DNA from: an uncultured Beijerinckiaceae bacterium
GTDB lineage: Bacteria > Pseudomonadota > Alphaproteobacteria > Rhizobiales > Beijerinckiaceae
DNA: 5,864 bases
Reading direction: 5' to 3'
Assembly (NCBI GenBank): GCA_937873345.1
Contig: CALMRL010000088.1
Location: forward strand, 1-5,864
Below the pieces are notes generated by a model. That model searched no databases, was not told the DNA's origin, and saw only the letters and a program-made list of their open reading frames with translations. The translations under genes and the position numbers were made by a program. Of the stretch, positions 1 through 5,501 are shown piece after piece. Position 1 is the first letter of the stretch. Each line of letters begins with the position of its first letter.

Positions 1-7
1 GCCGAAC

Positions 8-30
8 CGGATCGGCTCACAGTCGATCCG
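8..30. repeat. Short perfect inverted repeat at window edge
   Basis: Seven-base arms cggatcg (8-14) and cgatccg (24-30) flank a nine-base spacer. There is no T-run on either side, so it is not a standard intrinsic terminator. It lies just beyond the point where the small minus-strand protein at 49-117 loses its family sequence, so it could belong to whatever DNA replaced the rest of that gene. The window begins 7 bases earlier, so its wider context cannot be seen. Confidence 0.35.
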
Positions 31-48
31 ACCCACCAAATGCCGGGA

Positions 49-117
49 CTAAACATCTAGGTCGCCTTCCTCGTTTAGGAGGAACGGCAGGGCCACGTAG
101 TAGGTCACGTCAGCCAC
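49..117 (-). pseudogene. Truncated N-terminus of a small conserved hypothetical protein
   Basis: Reading leftwards from GTG at 117 gives 22 codons, (M)ADVTYYVALPFLLNEEGDLDV, then TAG at 49-51. The segment VTYYVALPF...EEGDL resembles the start of a small (roughly 80-residue) protein of unknown function that I recall as common in Hyphomicrobiales. Family members continue well beyond the EEGDL region, so this copy is cut off at about position 60. The GTG start is supported by GGAG seven bases upstream on the minus strand. The HNH-like remnant ends 24 bases before this start on the same strand, so the two could once have been co-transcribed. The family assignment is from memory of the sequence and the function is unknown. 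A genuine 22-residue peptide is possible but less likely. Confidence 0.45.
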
Positions 118-141
118 AGCGCAGCTCCAACATGCGGCCTG

Positions 142-297
142 CTACTGGCCGAGGTAGCGCTTGGCCGCGCCGATCCAGTCGCCCGCGATCTCGGCTTGCG
201 CCTGCGCCAGCGGCACCTTGCCGAAACACACGGCGGAGCACAGCGCGAACTCCAGCTCATCCTTGACGTGGTAGTCCGGCGCGGGCTGCGGCCACAC
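142..297 (-). pseudogene. C-terminal fragment of HNH-like small protein
   Basis: Translating the minus strand from about 297 to the stop at 142-144 gives a tail that starts near VWPQPAPDYHVKDELE, continues with ALCSAVCFGKVPLAQAQAEIAG and ends DWIGAAKRYLGQ. It resembles the C-terminal third of small, often secreted, HNH-nuclease-like proteins of Rhizobiales. In those an H(L/I)IPLELGG-type HNH core is followed by NLWP.P, a K.ELE..LC..VC.G...L..AQ..IA helix pair and a DW..A...Y ending. The HNH core and signal peptide that should precede this are absent. Upstream of about 297 the open frame (to 480) is low-complexity Arg/Ala sequence antisense to the membrane-protein gene, so the gene is broken near 297-340. 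It cannot be a functional nuclease because the catalytic part is missing. The exact family is an inference from short motifs. Confidence 0.55.
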
Positions 298-352
298 CCG
301 CGCCAATCGCGCCCAGTCCCGCGCGCTGCGCCGCCGCCTGGCCCGCCAGGCC

Positions 353-738
353 ATGGTGCTCAAGGCGTCGGCCGTCGTCACCGCCGCGCTGCTGTCCGTC
401 CGCCTCTCCCACATCGCCCGCGGCGTCTGCCTCATCACGCTTGTGGATGCCTGGCAGGGCTGGGCCATGGCGGTGGGCATCGAAGCCGCCTACATCGTCG
501 CCGAGCTGGCCGTGATCTTCGCCGCGACCGACAAGACGCGCCGTCAGGTCGCCCGATGGGCAGGCCCGTTCACTGTCGTCGCCATGGTGATGTCGGCGCT
601 CCTGAACGCCTTCGCCTTCGCCGAGCACGTCGCCGGGCTGGCCAAGGCCGTGCCAATGCTGATCGGCGTCATGATGCCGGTGGCGATCAACACGCTGACC
701 AGCTCGCCATCTCGCTCTACGTCAACGGCGACCGATAA
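353..738 (+). pseudogene. Small integral membrane protein, frameshifted near its C-terminus
   Basis: Frame 2 from ATG 353 encodes a hydrophobic protein with probable membrane segments at about residues 5-17, 35-58, 72-90 and 97-116, and a charged loop (ATDKTRRQVARW) between the second and third. After residue T116 the frame becomes Ser/Thr-rich and runs on to 970, whereas frame 1 from about 702 gives LAISLYVNGDR and a stop at 736-738. Restoring one base near 701 joins the two as INTLT-K-LAISLYVNGDR, about 128 residues, so a one-base deletion is the simplest explanation. A terminator 55 bases after that stop fits 738 as the true gene end. No Shine-Dalgarno sequence precedes ATG 353 and the frame is open further upstream, so the 5' end may also be lost where it meets the HNH-like remnant. 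I do not know the function. It looks like small membrane proteins of mobile or accessory regions. Confidence 0.5.
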
Positions 739-793
739 GGCGCGCCACGCCAAGCGGGAGCTGCCGGCGATCGGCGGCGACCGCGCGACGGCC

Positions 794-828
794 GGGCTCC
801 ATCCTTCGCGGGGTGGGGCCTTTCGTTT
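794..828 (+). terminator. Rho-independent terminator
   Basis: A twelve-base-pair stem, 794-805 (gggctccatcct) against 810-821 (ggggtggggcct), closes a four-base loop. Four of the pairs are G-T, and the stem is followed by the T-rich tail TTCGTTT at 822-828. The structure lies 55 bases after the TAA that ends the membrane-protein frame at 738. The TTTCGTTT-type tail is usual for alphaproteobacterial terminators. It most likely ended that transcript. Confidence 0.65.
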
Positions 829-1298
829 GCCGGCGCGGCGGTTGGCGGCGGGGCTCCGGGCAACCGCCGCGAGGTGCAATGGAACGGCGCACTGTCATGA
901 CGGGGCCGAGGCTGCCCCCTGGTCCGTCCCTCGCCGCGAGGGCGTCACCGCCTCAGCCGGCAGGCCATGAAGCTAGCCCTGTCGCGCCGGCCGGGCTCGG
1001 GTCGCGGCACCATCTGGCCAGTGCGCAGGGGGTCATGACAAACGCAGGTGGCCCGGCGAGGCGCAGCGAAGGCCGTGGGCTGGCGCGAGCGCCATGGCAT
1101 AGTGGTGAGCGCGCCGGCGCGACGTGGCCGTTGGCGGGCTCCGTAAGGGATCGAGCGGCGCACACGACTGGCGACGGCGAATCAGCAGCGACCACGATCA
1201 CCACCGGCCACGCCCGTCCGCCGCCCACGCTTATTTCTCGAAAGTTACACAGGAAGGGCCGAAATCGGTGCGCTGCGCAGCTAACCCATTATTTTTAC
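829..1298. other. Non-coding or degraded stretch between terminator and tRNA
   Basis: I recognise no gene here. Frames open on both strands (for example 813-1355 plus, which runs through the tRNA, and 945-1163 and 953-1228 minus) translate to Arg/Pro/Ala-rich sequence without family motifs and appear to be G+C-driven. The only structures noted are the 11-bp inverted repeat at 834-871 and a 10-base palindrome gctgcgcagc at 1272-1281. The last 15 or so bases before the tRNA are A+T-rich (attatttttac), unlike the rest of the window. Confidence 0.5.
834..871. repeat. Perfect 11-bp inverted repeat
   Basis: Arms cgcggcggttg (834-844) and caaccgccgcg (861-871) are exact complements around a 16-base G-rich spacer. 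Neither side has a T-run, so this is not a standard intrinsic terminator. It follows the terminator at 794-828 by six bases. It could be an operator, a scar of a lost element, or chance in G+C-rich DNA. Confidence 0.4.
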
Positions 1299-1374
1299 TG
1301 GCGCTCCCTAGGGGAATCGAACCCCTGTTTTCGCCGTGAGAGGGCGACGTCCTAGACCGCTAGACGAAGGGAGC
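1299..1374 (-). tRNA. trnE: tRNA-Glu, anticodon CUC
   Basis: The minus strand folds into a complete cloverleaf. The acceptor arms GCTCCCT (1374-1368) and AGGGAGC (1309-1303) pair fully. The anticodon stem TCGCC/GGCGA encloses loop CTCTCAC, giving anticodon CTC, which reads the glutamate codon GAG. The T-arm is GGGGTTCGATTCCCC. The discriminator base is G (position 1302), as in other tRNA-Glu, and CCA is encoded at 1301-1299. All arms look intact, so the gene should be functional. Its 3' end faces the degraded region at 1-1298, the arrangement expected if elements had integrated there. No second copy of the tRNA 3' end was found inside the window, so an attachment-site duplication cannot be shown. 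Confidence 0.95.
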
Positions 1375-1384
1375 GTGGCGGCGA

Positions 1385-1413
1385 GCTATAGCGGGGGAGG
1401 TGCCGACGCGCAA
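1385..1413 (-). promoter_or_regulatory. Promoter of tRNA-Glu
   Basis: On the minus strand, TTGCGC (1413-1408) and TATAGC (1390-1385) are separated by exactly 17 bases, and the -10 element lies 10 bases before the first base of the tRNA. This matches the CTTG-N17-TATA arrangement of housekeeping promoters in alphaproteobacteria and would start the transcript a few bases ahead of the mature tRNA. Confidence 0.65.
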
Positions 1414-1499
1414 GCCGATCGCCGGGCGCAGGCCCCGCGCTGGCGCACCCCTCCCGCTCGACACGTCCCGATGGATCGAGGGTGCGAACTGCTGCTGGC

Positions 1500-1528
1500 T
1501 TGCTGACGGCGCGTCGGGTCGGTTAGAG
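1500..1528 (+). promoter_or_regulatory. Weak candidate promoter for the panE-like operon
   Basis: TTGCTG (1500-1505) and TTAGAG (1523-1528) are spaced by 17 bases on the plus strand, upstream of the ribosome-binding site at 1530. The -10 element is poor. The stretch between the divergent tRNA promoter and the reductase start is the only place a promoter for this cluster could lie within the window. Confidence 0.25.
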
Positions 1529-1529
1529 C

Positions 1530-1566
1530 GGAGGCGGGGATGGACGCGGTGATGGTTGAACGATGA
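1530..1566 (+). other. Possible 8-codon leader ORF coupled to the reductase start
   Basis: A perfect GGAGG (1530-1534) sits five bases before ATG 1540. That ATG opens a short frame, MDAVMVER, ending at TGA 1564-1566. The stop overlaps the ATG of the reductase (ATGA at 1563-1566), while the reductase ATG has no good Shine-Dalgarno of its own within 15 bases. This is the geometry of translational coupling or reinitiation. An alternative is that the annotated reductase start is simply weak and the short frame is accidental. Confidence 0.35.
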
Positions 1567-2546
1567 GCATAGCGATCGTTGGCGCGGGCGCGATCGGCGG
1601 ATTCCTGGGGGTGCGGCTGGCGCGCGCAGGCGAGGCGGTGACCTTCATCGCCCGCGGCGCCAACCTCGCCGCGATCTCGGCCAACGGCATGCGCCTCGTC
1701 GAGGAGCGCGGCGAAGTGGTGCACGCCGCCGTCGCCGCCACGGCCTCCATGGCGGACGCCGGCGTGCACGACGTGGTGCTGGTCACGTTGAAGGCGCATC
1801 AGGTCGGGCCGATCGCCGCCGACCTCGCCCGCATGGTCGGGCCGCAGACCACCGTCGTCACGATGCAGAACGGCATCCCCTGGTGGTACTTCACCGGTGG
1901 CTTCGGCGGAGCGCATGCCGGGGCGAGGCTCGAGACGGTCGATTTCTTTGTTCTGATGTCCTCCTAGATCGACACGGTGTGCGTGGTCGGCAGCGTCGTC
2001 TATCCCGCGGCCGTCCTCACCGAGCCCGGCGTGGTGCGGTTGGGAGAGCCCGACGGCACGAAGAGCGAGCGCGTGCTCGACCTCTCGCAGCGGCTCGCGA
2101 AGGCCGGCTTCAAGGCAACGGTCACCACCGACATCCGCTCGGAGATCTGGCTGAAGCTGCTCGGCAACGCCAGCTTCAACCCCGTCTCGGCGCTGACCCA
2201 TGCGACGCTGGAAACGATCTGCCGCTTCCCCGACACGCGGGCGCTGATCCAGAGCATGATGGAGGAGGCGCAGGAGATCGCGACCGATCTCGGCGTCACC
2301 TTCAAGGTCGGCATCGACAAGCGCATCGCCGGCGCCGAGAAGGTCGGCGCGCATAAGACATCGATGCTGCAGGACGTCGAGGCCGGGCGTCCCATCGAGC
2401 TGGAGGCGCTGCTCGGCTCGGTGATCGAACTGGGCCGGCTGACGAAGACGGCGACGCCGCACCTCGACGCCGTCTACGCGCTGATGCGGCTGCTCGGCCG
2501 CTCGCTCGAAGAAGCGCGCGGCCGCCTCGCCATCCAATCGCACTGA
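1563..2546 (+). pseudogene. panE2: PanE/ApbA-family reductase (candidate oxalyl-CoA reductase) interrupted by TAG
   Basis: One reading frame of 327 codons matches the ketopantoate reductase family along its whole length, but a TAG at 1965-1967 (codon 135) splits it. The N-terminal Rossmann domain begins with the NADP-binding motif GAGAIGG (residues 7-13), and has LKAHQ (K77) and MQNG (N103). The C-terminal domain carries the family signature WLKLLGNASFNP (K198, N202, N206) and TSMLQDVEAGRPIE (E279). All expected catalytic positions are therefore present. The stop lies inside the Rossmann domain, and the downstream half has only GTG 1977 with no ribosome-binding site, so neither half should be active alone. 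Ketopantoate reductase makes pantoate for coenzyme A synthesis. However, the adjacent oxalate-CoA-ligase-type gene points to the PanE2 subgroup, reported in Methylobacterium extorquens AM1 to reduce oxalyl-CoA to glyoxylate. That substrate is inferred from context. Sequencing error or stop suppression remain possible. Confidence 0.8.
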
Positions 2547-2570
2547 CGCATCGCACGGGACATCGGCACC

Positions 2571-4103
2571 TTGAGCACCCCCGCCCTCACCCTCCACGAC
2601 CTCATCCGCACCGGCGCGGACAGCGCCACCGCCCTGTCCGCGCCGGATGGCATCGCCCTGAGCTTCGCCGCGCTGCGCGCGCTCGTCGACCGCACGGTCC
2701 GCGATCTCAACGCCCACGGCATCGGCCGCGGCGACCGCGTCGCCATCGTGCTCGACAACGGGCCCGAGATGGCGTCGGCCTTCATCGCGGTGGCGGCCGG
2801 CACGACCTCAGCGCCGCTCAACCCGGCCTACACCTCGGAAGAGTTCGAGTTCTACATGGGCGACCTCGATGCCAAGCTGCTCGTGGCAGCTGAGGGCAGC
2901 GCCTCGCCGGCGGTCGGCGTCGCGGGCAAGCTCGGCATCCCCGTGGTGCGCCTGCGACCGATACCGGCGGAGGGCGCCGGCTCCTTCACGCTCGATTTCG
3001 CCGGCGTCCCCGCGGGCGACGCGAAGCGGGCGGGTCCCGCCGAGCCGGGCAACGTCGCGCTGGTGCTGCACACTTCGGGCACCACCTCGCGGCCGAAGAT
3101 CGTGCCGCTGAGCCAGGCCAACGTCTGCGCCTCGGCGCGCAACATCCGCGCCGCGCTCGCCTTCACCGCGGCCGACCGCGGCCTCAACATCATGCCGCTG
3201 TTCCACATCCACGGGCTGATCGCCGGCATCCTGGCGCCCCTGTCGGCGGGCGGCTCCGTCAGCTGCACCCCCGGCTTCAACGCCTTGAAGTTCTTCGGCT
3301 GGATGGGCGAGGTGCGCCCCAGCTGGTACACCGCCGTGCCGACGATGCATCAGGCGATCCTGGCGCGCGCCGCTCGCAACCGCGCGGTGATCGAGGCGAA
3401 TCCCCTGCGCTTCATCCGCTCCTCCTCCTCTTCCATGCCGGTCAAGGTGCTGGAGGATCTGGCCGCCACCTTCGACGCGCCGGTGGTCGAGGCCTATGGC
3501 ATGACGGAGGCCGCGCACCAGATGTGCTCGAACCCGATCGCGCGCGGCACGCAGCGCCCCGGCTCGGTCGGCCTCGCCGCAGGGCCCGAGGTGACCATCG
3601 TCGACGAGGACGGTGAACCTCTCGGCGCCGACGAGACCGGCGAGATCGTGATCCGCGGCGACAATGTGATGGGCGGCTACGAGAACAATCCCGCCGCGAA
3701 CGCCACCGCCTTCACGAGACACGGCTGGTTCCGCACCGGCGACCAGGGCGTCAAGGACGCGGCGGGCTACGTCACCATCACCGGGCGCCTCAAGGAGATC
3801 ATCAACCGCGGCGGCGAGAAGATCTCGCCGCGCGAGGTGGACGAGGTCTTCATGCACCACCCCGCGGTGGCACAATGCGTCACCTTCGGACGCGCCCACG
3901 ACAAGCTCGGCGAGGACGTCGCCGCGGCGGTGGTGCTGCGCGAGGGGATGAGCGCCGACGTGCGGGAGCTGCAGGGTTTCCTCGGCAAGCACCTCGCGCC
4001 CTTCAAGGTGCCCTCCACCATCCTGCTCCTCGACGAGATCCCCAAGGGCGCGACGGGCAAGCTGCAGCGCATCGGCATGGCCAAGAAGCTGGGCCTGGAC
4101 TGA
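2571..4103 (+). CDS. AMP-forming acyl-CoA synthetase, oxalate--CoA ligase type
   Basis: This 510-residue adenylate-forming enzyme is complete. Motifs in order are the phosphate loop LHTSGTTSRPK (166-176), PLFHIHGLIAG (209-219), SWYTAVPTMHQ (251-261), RFIRSSSSSMP (280-290), YGMTEA (309-314), GWFRTGD (385-391), the hinge GRLKEIINRGGEKISP (405-420) and the catalytic lysine K497 in TGKLQR. The combination LHTSGTTSRPK, FH.HGL.AG, SWYTAVPT.HQ and RFIRS.S.S closely follows plant AAE3 and yeast Pcs60, which activate oxalate with ATP and CoA to oxalyl-CoA in the cytosol. Specificity for oxalate is inferred from that resemblance and from the neighbouring PanE-like reductase. A different small dicarboxylate or general acyl substrate cannot be excluded. 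The start is TTG, 24 bases after the reductase stop, with only a weak GGGA upstream. No nearer ATG or GTG in frame gives a better N-terminus. It is probably co-transcribed with the reductase. Confidence 0.85.
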   Translation: MSTPALTLHDLIRTGADSATALSAPDGIALSFAALRALVDRTVRDLNAHGIGRGDRVAIVLDNGPEMASAFIAVAAGTTSAPLNPAYTSEEFEFYMGDLDAKLLVAAEGSASPAVGVAGKLGIPVVRLRPIPAEGAGSFTLDFAGVPAGDAKRAGPAEPGNVALVLHTSGTTSRPKIVPLSQANVCASARNIRAALAFTAADRGLNIMPLFHIHGLIAGILAPLSAGGSVSCTPGFNALKFFGWMGEVRPSWYTAVPTMHQAILARAARNRAVIEANPLRFIRSSSSSMPVKVLEDLAATFDAPVVEAYGMTEAAHQMCSNPIARGTQRPGSVGLAAGPEVTIVDEDGEPLGADETGEIVIRGDNVMGGYENNPAANATAFTRHGWFRTGDQGVKDAAGYVTITGRLKEIINRGGEKISPREVDEVFMHHPAVAQCVTFGRAHDKLGEDVAAAVVLREGMSADVRELQGFLGKHLAPFKVPSTILLLDEIPKGATGKLQRIGMAKKLGLD

Positions 4104-4426
4104 GCGCACCACCGCCCCGCACCCCGGACGGCCGCTACCTCGTGGTGCGCGGCCGCCTTTGGCGCTGCAGCAACCCGCACCTCGCGGAGGCGGAACGCGC
4201 CGCCCTCGTCGCCGAACTGATGGATGGGCGCCGATCCGTGCGCGACGCCAAGGCAGGCCGGGGCGACATGGCCGCGGCTCGAGCGAAGGTCGATGCCGCC
4301 AAACGAGGGCTGGGCGAGCGCGGCCCCGTATGGTGGGAGGACGGCGCGCCCGATCTCAACCGGCATCTCGCCAAGAACACGCCCTATGCCGGTTGGTACG
4401 ATGCCCTGCCGCCCGACGGGGACTGA
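4100..4426 (+). CDS. Small conserved protein of unknown function
   Basis: The frame encodes about 108 residues. It has the core GRYLVVRGRLWR.SNP (residues 11-26), a helical basic/acidic middle (LVAELMDGRRSVRDAK, then RAKVDAAKRGLGERG), and the ending PVWWEDGAPDLNR followed by NTPYAGWYDAL. These segments match a roughly 95-residue protein widespread in Hyphomicrobiales, sometimes labelled 'biopolymer transporter Tol' although nothing in it indicates transport. There is no signal peptide or membrane segment. The start is uncertain. No ATG lies near the family N-terminus. CTG 4100 overlaps the TGA of the preceding ligase gene and would give (M)SAPPPRTPDGRY. GTG 4142 would remove the conserved DGRYL. 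Translational coupling to the ligase gene is plausible. The frame is also open back to 3875 inside the ligase gene, but that part is out-of-frame shadow. Confidence 0.7.
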   Translation: MSAPPPRTPDGRYLVVRGRLWRCSNPHLAEAERAALVAELMDGRRSVRDAKAGRGDMAAARAKVDAAKRGLGERGPVWWEDGAPDLNRHLAKNTPYAGWYDALPPDGD

Positions 4427-4447
4427 CGCGAGGTCTGCGCGGTGAGG

Positions 4448-4627
4448 ATGGCCCTGCCGCTGTCCGGGTGCCCGCTGCCACGGTGACGCTCATCGTCACC
4501 GACATGGCGGTGATCGAGCGTGGCCGCGCACGGCGCGACGCCACGCTCGGGGTCGGCGAAGGCCGTGCGCTCGGCCACCCCGACCGGGCTGATCGTCGAG
4601 GGCGACGTCTCCGAGGTGCGCCTTGCC
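4448..4627 (+). pseudogene. scoB: Remnant of 3-oxoacid CoA-transferase B subunit C-terminus
   Basis: Three fragments in changing frames line up with the end of CoA-transferase subunit B (ScoB/AtoA). They are ALPLSG in frame 2 (from 4451), VTLIVTDMAVIE in frame 1 (4483-4518), and AVRSATPTGLIVEGDVSEVRL in frame 2 (4562-4624). Intact proteins read roughly LPLTG...V..IVTDLAV.....L.....G.S..EVRA.T.A.LIVEGDV.EM.L, so order and spacing are preserved while at least two indels break the frame. Everything before the LPLTG region, including the active-site glutamate, and any A subunit are missing, deleted between here and 4426. Such transferases move CoA from succinyl-CoA to acetoacetate and often neighbour 3-hydroxybutyrate dehydrogenase, which follows here. 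The remnant cannot be functional. Confidence 0.6.
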
Positions 4628-4642
4628 GCCCGACGGCGTCCT

Positions 4643-4687
4643 GAGCATCGGACTGAAAGCCGCCGACGCCCTGTTCGGTCCGATGCT
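4643..4687. repeat. Palindromic repeat upstream of bdhA
   Basis: Arms agcatcggactgaa (4644-4657) and ttcggtccgatgct (4674-4687) are complementary at 13 of 14 positions around a 16-base spacer. The left part, gagcatcggactgaaa (4643-4658), matches 15 of 16 bases of the repeat starting at 5501. It occupies the gap between the CoA-transferase remnant and bdhA, 35 bases before the bdhA start. It may be a decayed member of a dispersed intergenic repeat family and might influence bdhA transcription, but that is unproven. Confidence 0.6.
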
Positions 4688-4710
4688 TTGGCGCGATAAG
4701 CGAGTGATCA

Positions 4711-4716
4711 GGGAGG
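4711..4716 (+). promoter_or_regulatory. Ribosome-binding site fixing the bdhA start
   Basis: GGGAGG lies five bases before ATG 4722. The frame is open back to 4623, but translation there covers the CoA-transferase remnant and the palindrome. This site, together with the family-standard N-terminus MRGRVAVVTG, decides for 4722. Confidence 0.8.
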
Positions 4717-4721
4717 CGAAT

Positions 4722-5501
4722 ATGCGTGGCAGGGTGGCGGTCGTCACGGGATCGACCAGCGGCATCGGGCTCGGCATCGCCCGCGCCTACGCCCGCGAGG
4801 GTGCCGACGTGCTCCTCAACGGCTTCGGCGACGCCCAGGCGATCGAGGCGGAGCGCGCGGGCATCGAGCGCGAGTTCGGCGTGCGTTGCGCCTACAGCCC
4901 CGCCGACATGGCGAAGCCTCGCGAGATCGCCGCGATGATCGCGGAGGCCGAGGAGCGCTTCGGCTCGATCGACGTGCTGGTCAACAACGCCGGCATCCAG
5001 TTCGTGTCGCCGGTCGAGGACTTCCCCATCGAGAAGTGGGACGCGATCCTGGCGATCAACCTGTCCTCTACCTTTCACACCGTGCGCGCCGCGGTGCCGG
5101 GCATGAAGCGGCGGAGGTGGGGGCGTATCGTCAACGTGGCGTCGGCGCACGCGCTGGTCGCCTCGCCCTTCAAGTCGGCCTATGTCGCGGCCAAGCACGG
5201 CATCGCCGGCTTCACCAAGTCGATCGCGCTGGAGCTGGCGACGCACGGCGTCACGGCGAACGCGATCTGCCCCGGCTACGTCTGGACGCCGCTCGTCGAG
5301 AAGCAGATCCCCGACACCATGGCGGCGCGCGGGATGAGCAAGGCACAGGTGATCGAGGAAGTTCTGCTCAAGGCGCAGCCGACGAAGCAATTCGTCACCA
5401 TCGACGAGGTGGCGGCGCTCGCCGTCTATCTCGCCTCCGACGCCGCCAAGGGCATGACGGGATCGATGCTGTCGCTCGACGGGGGCTGGACGGCGGCGTA
5501 G
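4722..5501 (+). CDS. bdhA: D-3-hydroxybutyrate dehydrogenase (short-chain dehydrogenase)
   Basis: A complete 259-residue classical short-chain dehydrogenase, the normal length for bacterial BdhA/HbdH. It has the cofactor motif TGSTSGIG (residues 9-16), NNAG (88-91), and the catalytic tetrad N113, S141, Y154 and K158. The residues that bind 3-hydroxybutyrate in characterised enzymes are also in place: Q93, H143, K151 and Q195. The C-terminus is SLDGGWTAA. The enzyme interconverts (R)-3-hydroxybutyrate and acetoacetate with NAD+ in the cytosol, in the breakdown of polyhydroxybutyrate or use of external 3-hydroxybutyrate. Acetoacetate then needs a CoA-transferase or synthetase, and a CoA-transferase relic lies just upstream, so that step must be supplied elsewhere. 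No clear promoter was found in the 90 bases upstream. The TAG stop is shared with the start of a palindromic repeat. Confidence 0.93.
   Translation: MRGRVAVVTGSTSGIGLGIARAYAREGADVLLNGFGDAQAIEAERAGIEREFGVRCAYSPADMAKPREIAAMIAEAEERFGSIDVLVNNAGIQFVSPVEDFPIEKWDAILAINLSSTFHTVRAAVPGMKRRRWGRIVNVASAHALVASPFKSAYVAAKHGIAGFTKSIALELATHGVTANAICPGYVWTPLVEKQIPDTMAARGMSKAQVIEEVLLKAQPTKQFVTIDEVAALAVYLASDAAKGMTGSMLSLDGGWTAA

Noticed and set aside
61..88. Hairpin ttcctc/gaggaa as a terminator
   Set aside because: It is only six base pairs, has no T-run, and lies within the coding stub on the minus strand.
739..970. Continuation of the membrane-protein frame beyond 738
   Set aside because: The sequence becomes Arg/Ala-rich, passes through a terminator hairpin, and the natural ending lies in the other frame at 738.
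813..1355. Plus-strand open frame of 180 codons
   Set aside because: It runs through the tRNA-Glu gene and has no recognisable domain.
1386..2717. 443-codon minus-strand open frame
   Set aside because: It is antisense to the reductase and the ligase start, Arg/Asp/Gly/Ala-rich with no domain motif, and arises from G+C-rich codon structure.
2808..4112. 434-codon minus-strand open frame
   Set aside because: It is a shadow of the acyl-CoA synthetase, which shows all adenylate-forming motifs on the plus strand.
4623..4721. Upstream start giving a 292-residue version of bdhA
   Set aside because: The extra residues translate the CoA-transferase relic and a palindrome; ATG 4722 has GGGAGG and the family-standard N-terminus and length.
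4356..5390. 344-codon minus-strand open frame
   Set aside because: It is antisense to bdhA and the CoA-transferase remnant; its composition is low-complexity Arg/Asp/Gly-rich sequence without family motifs.
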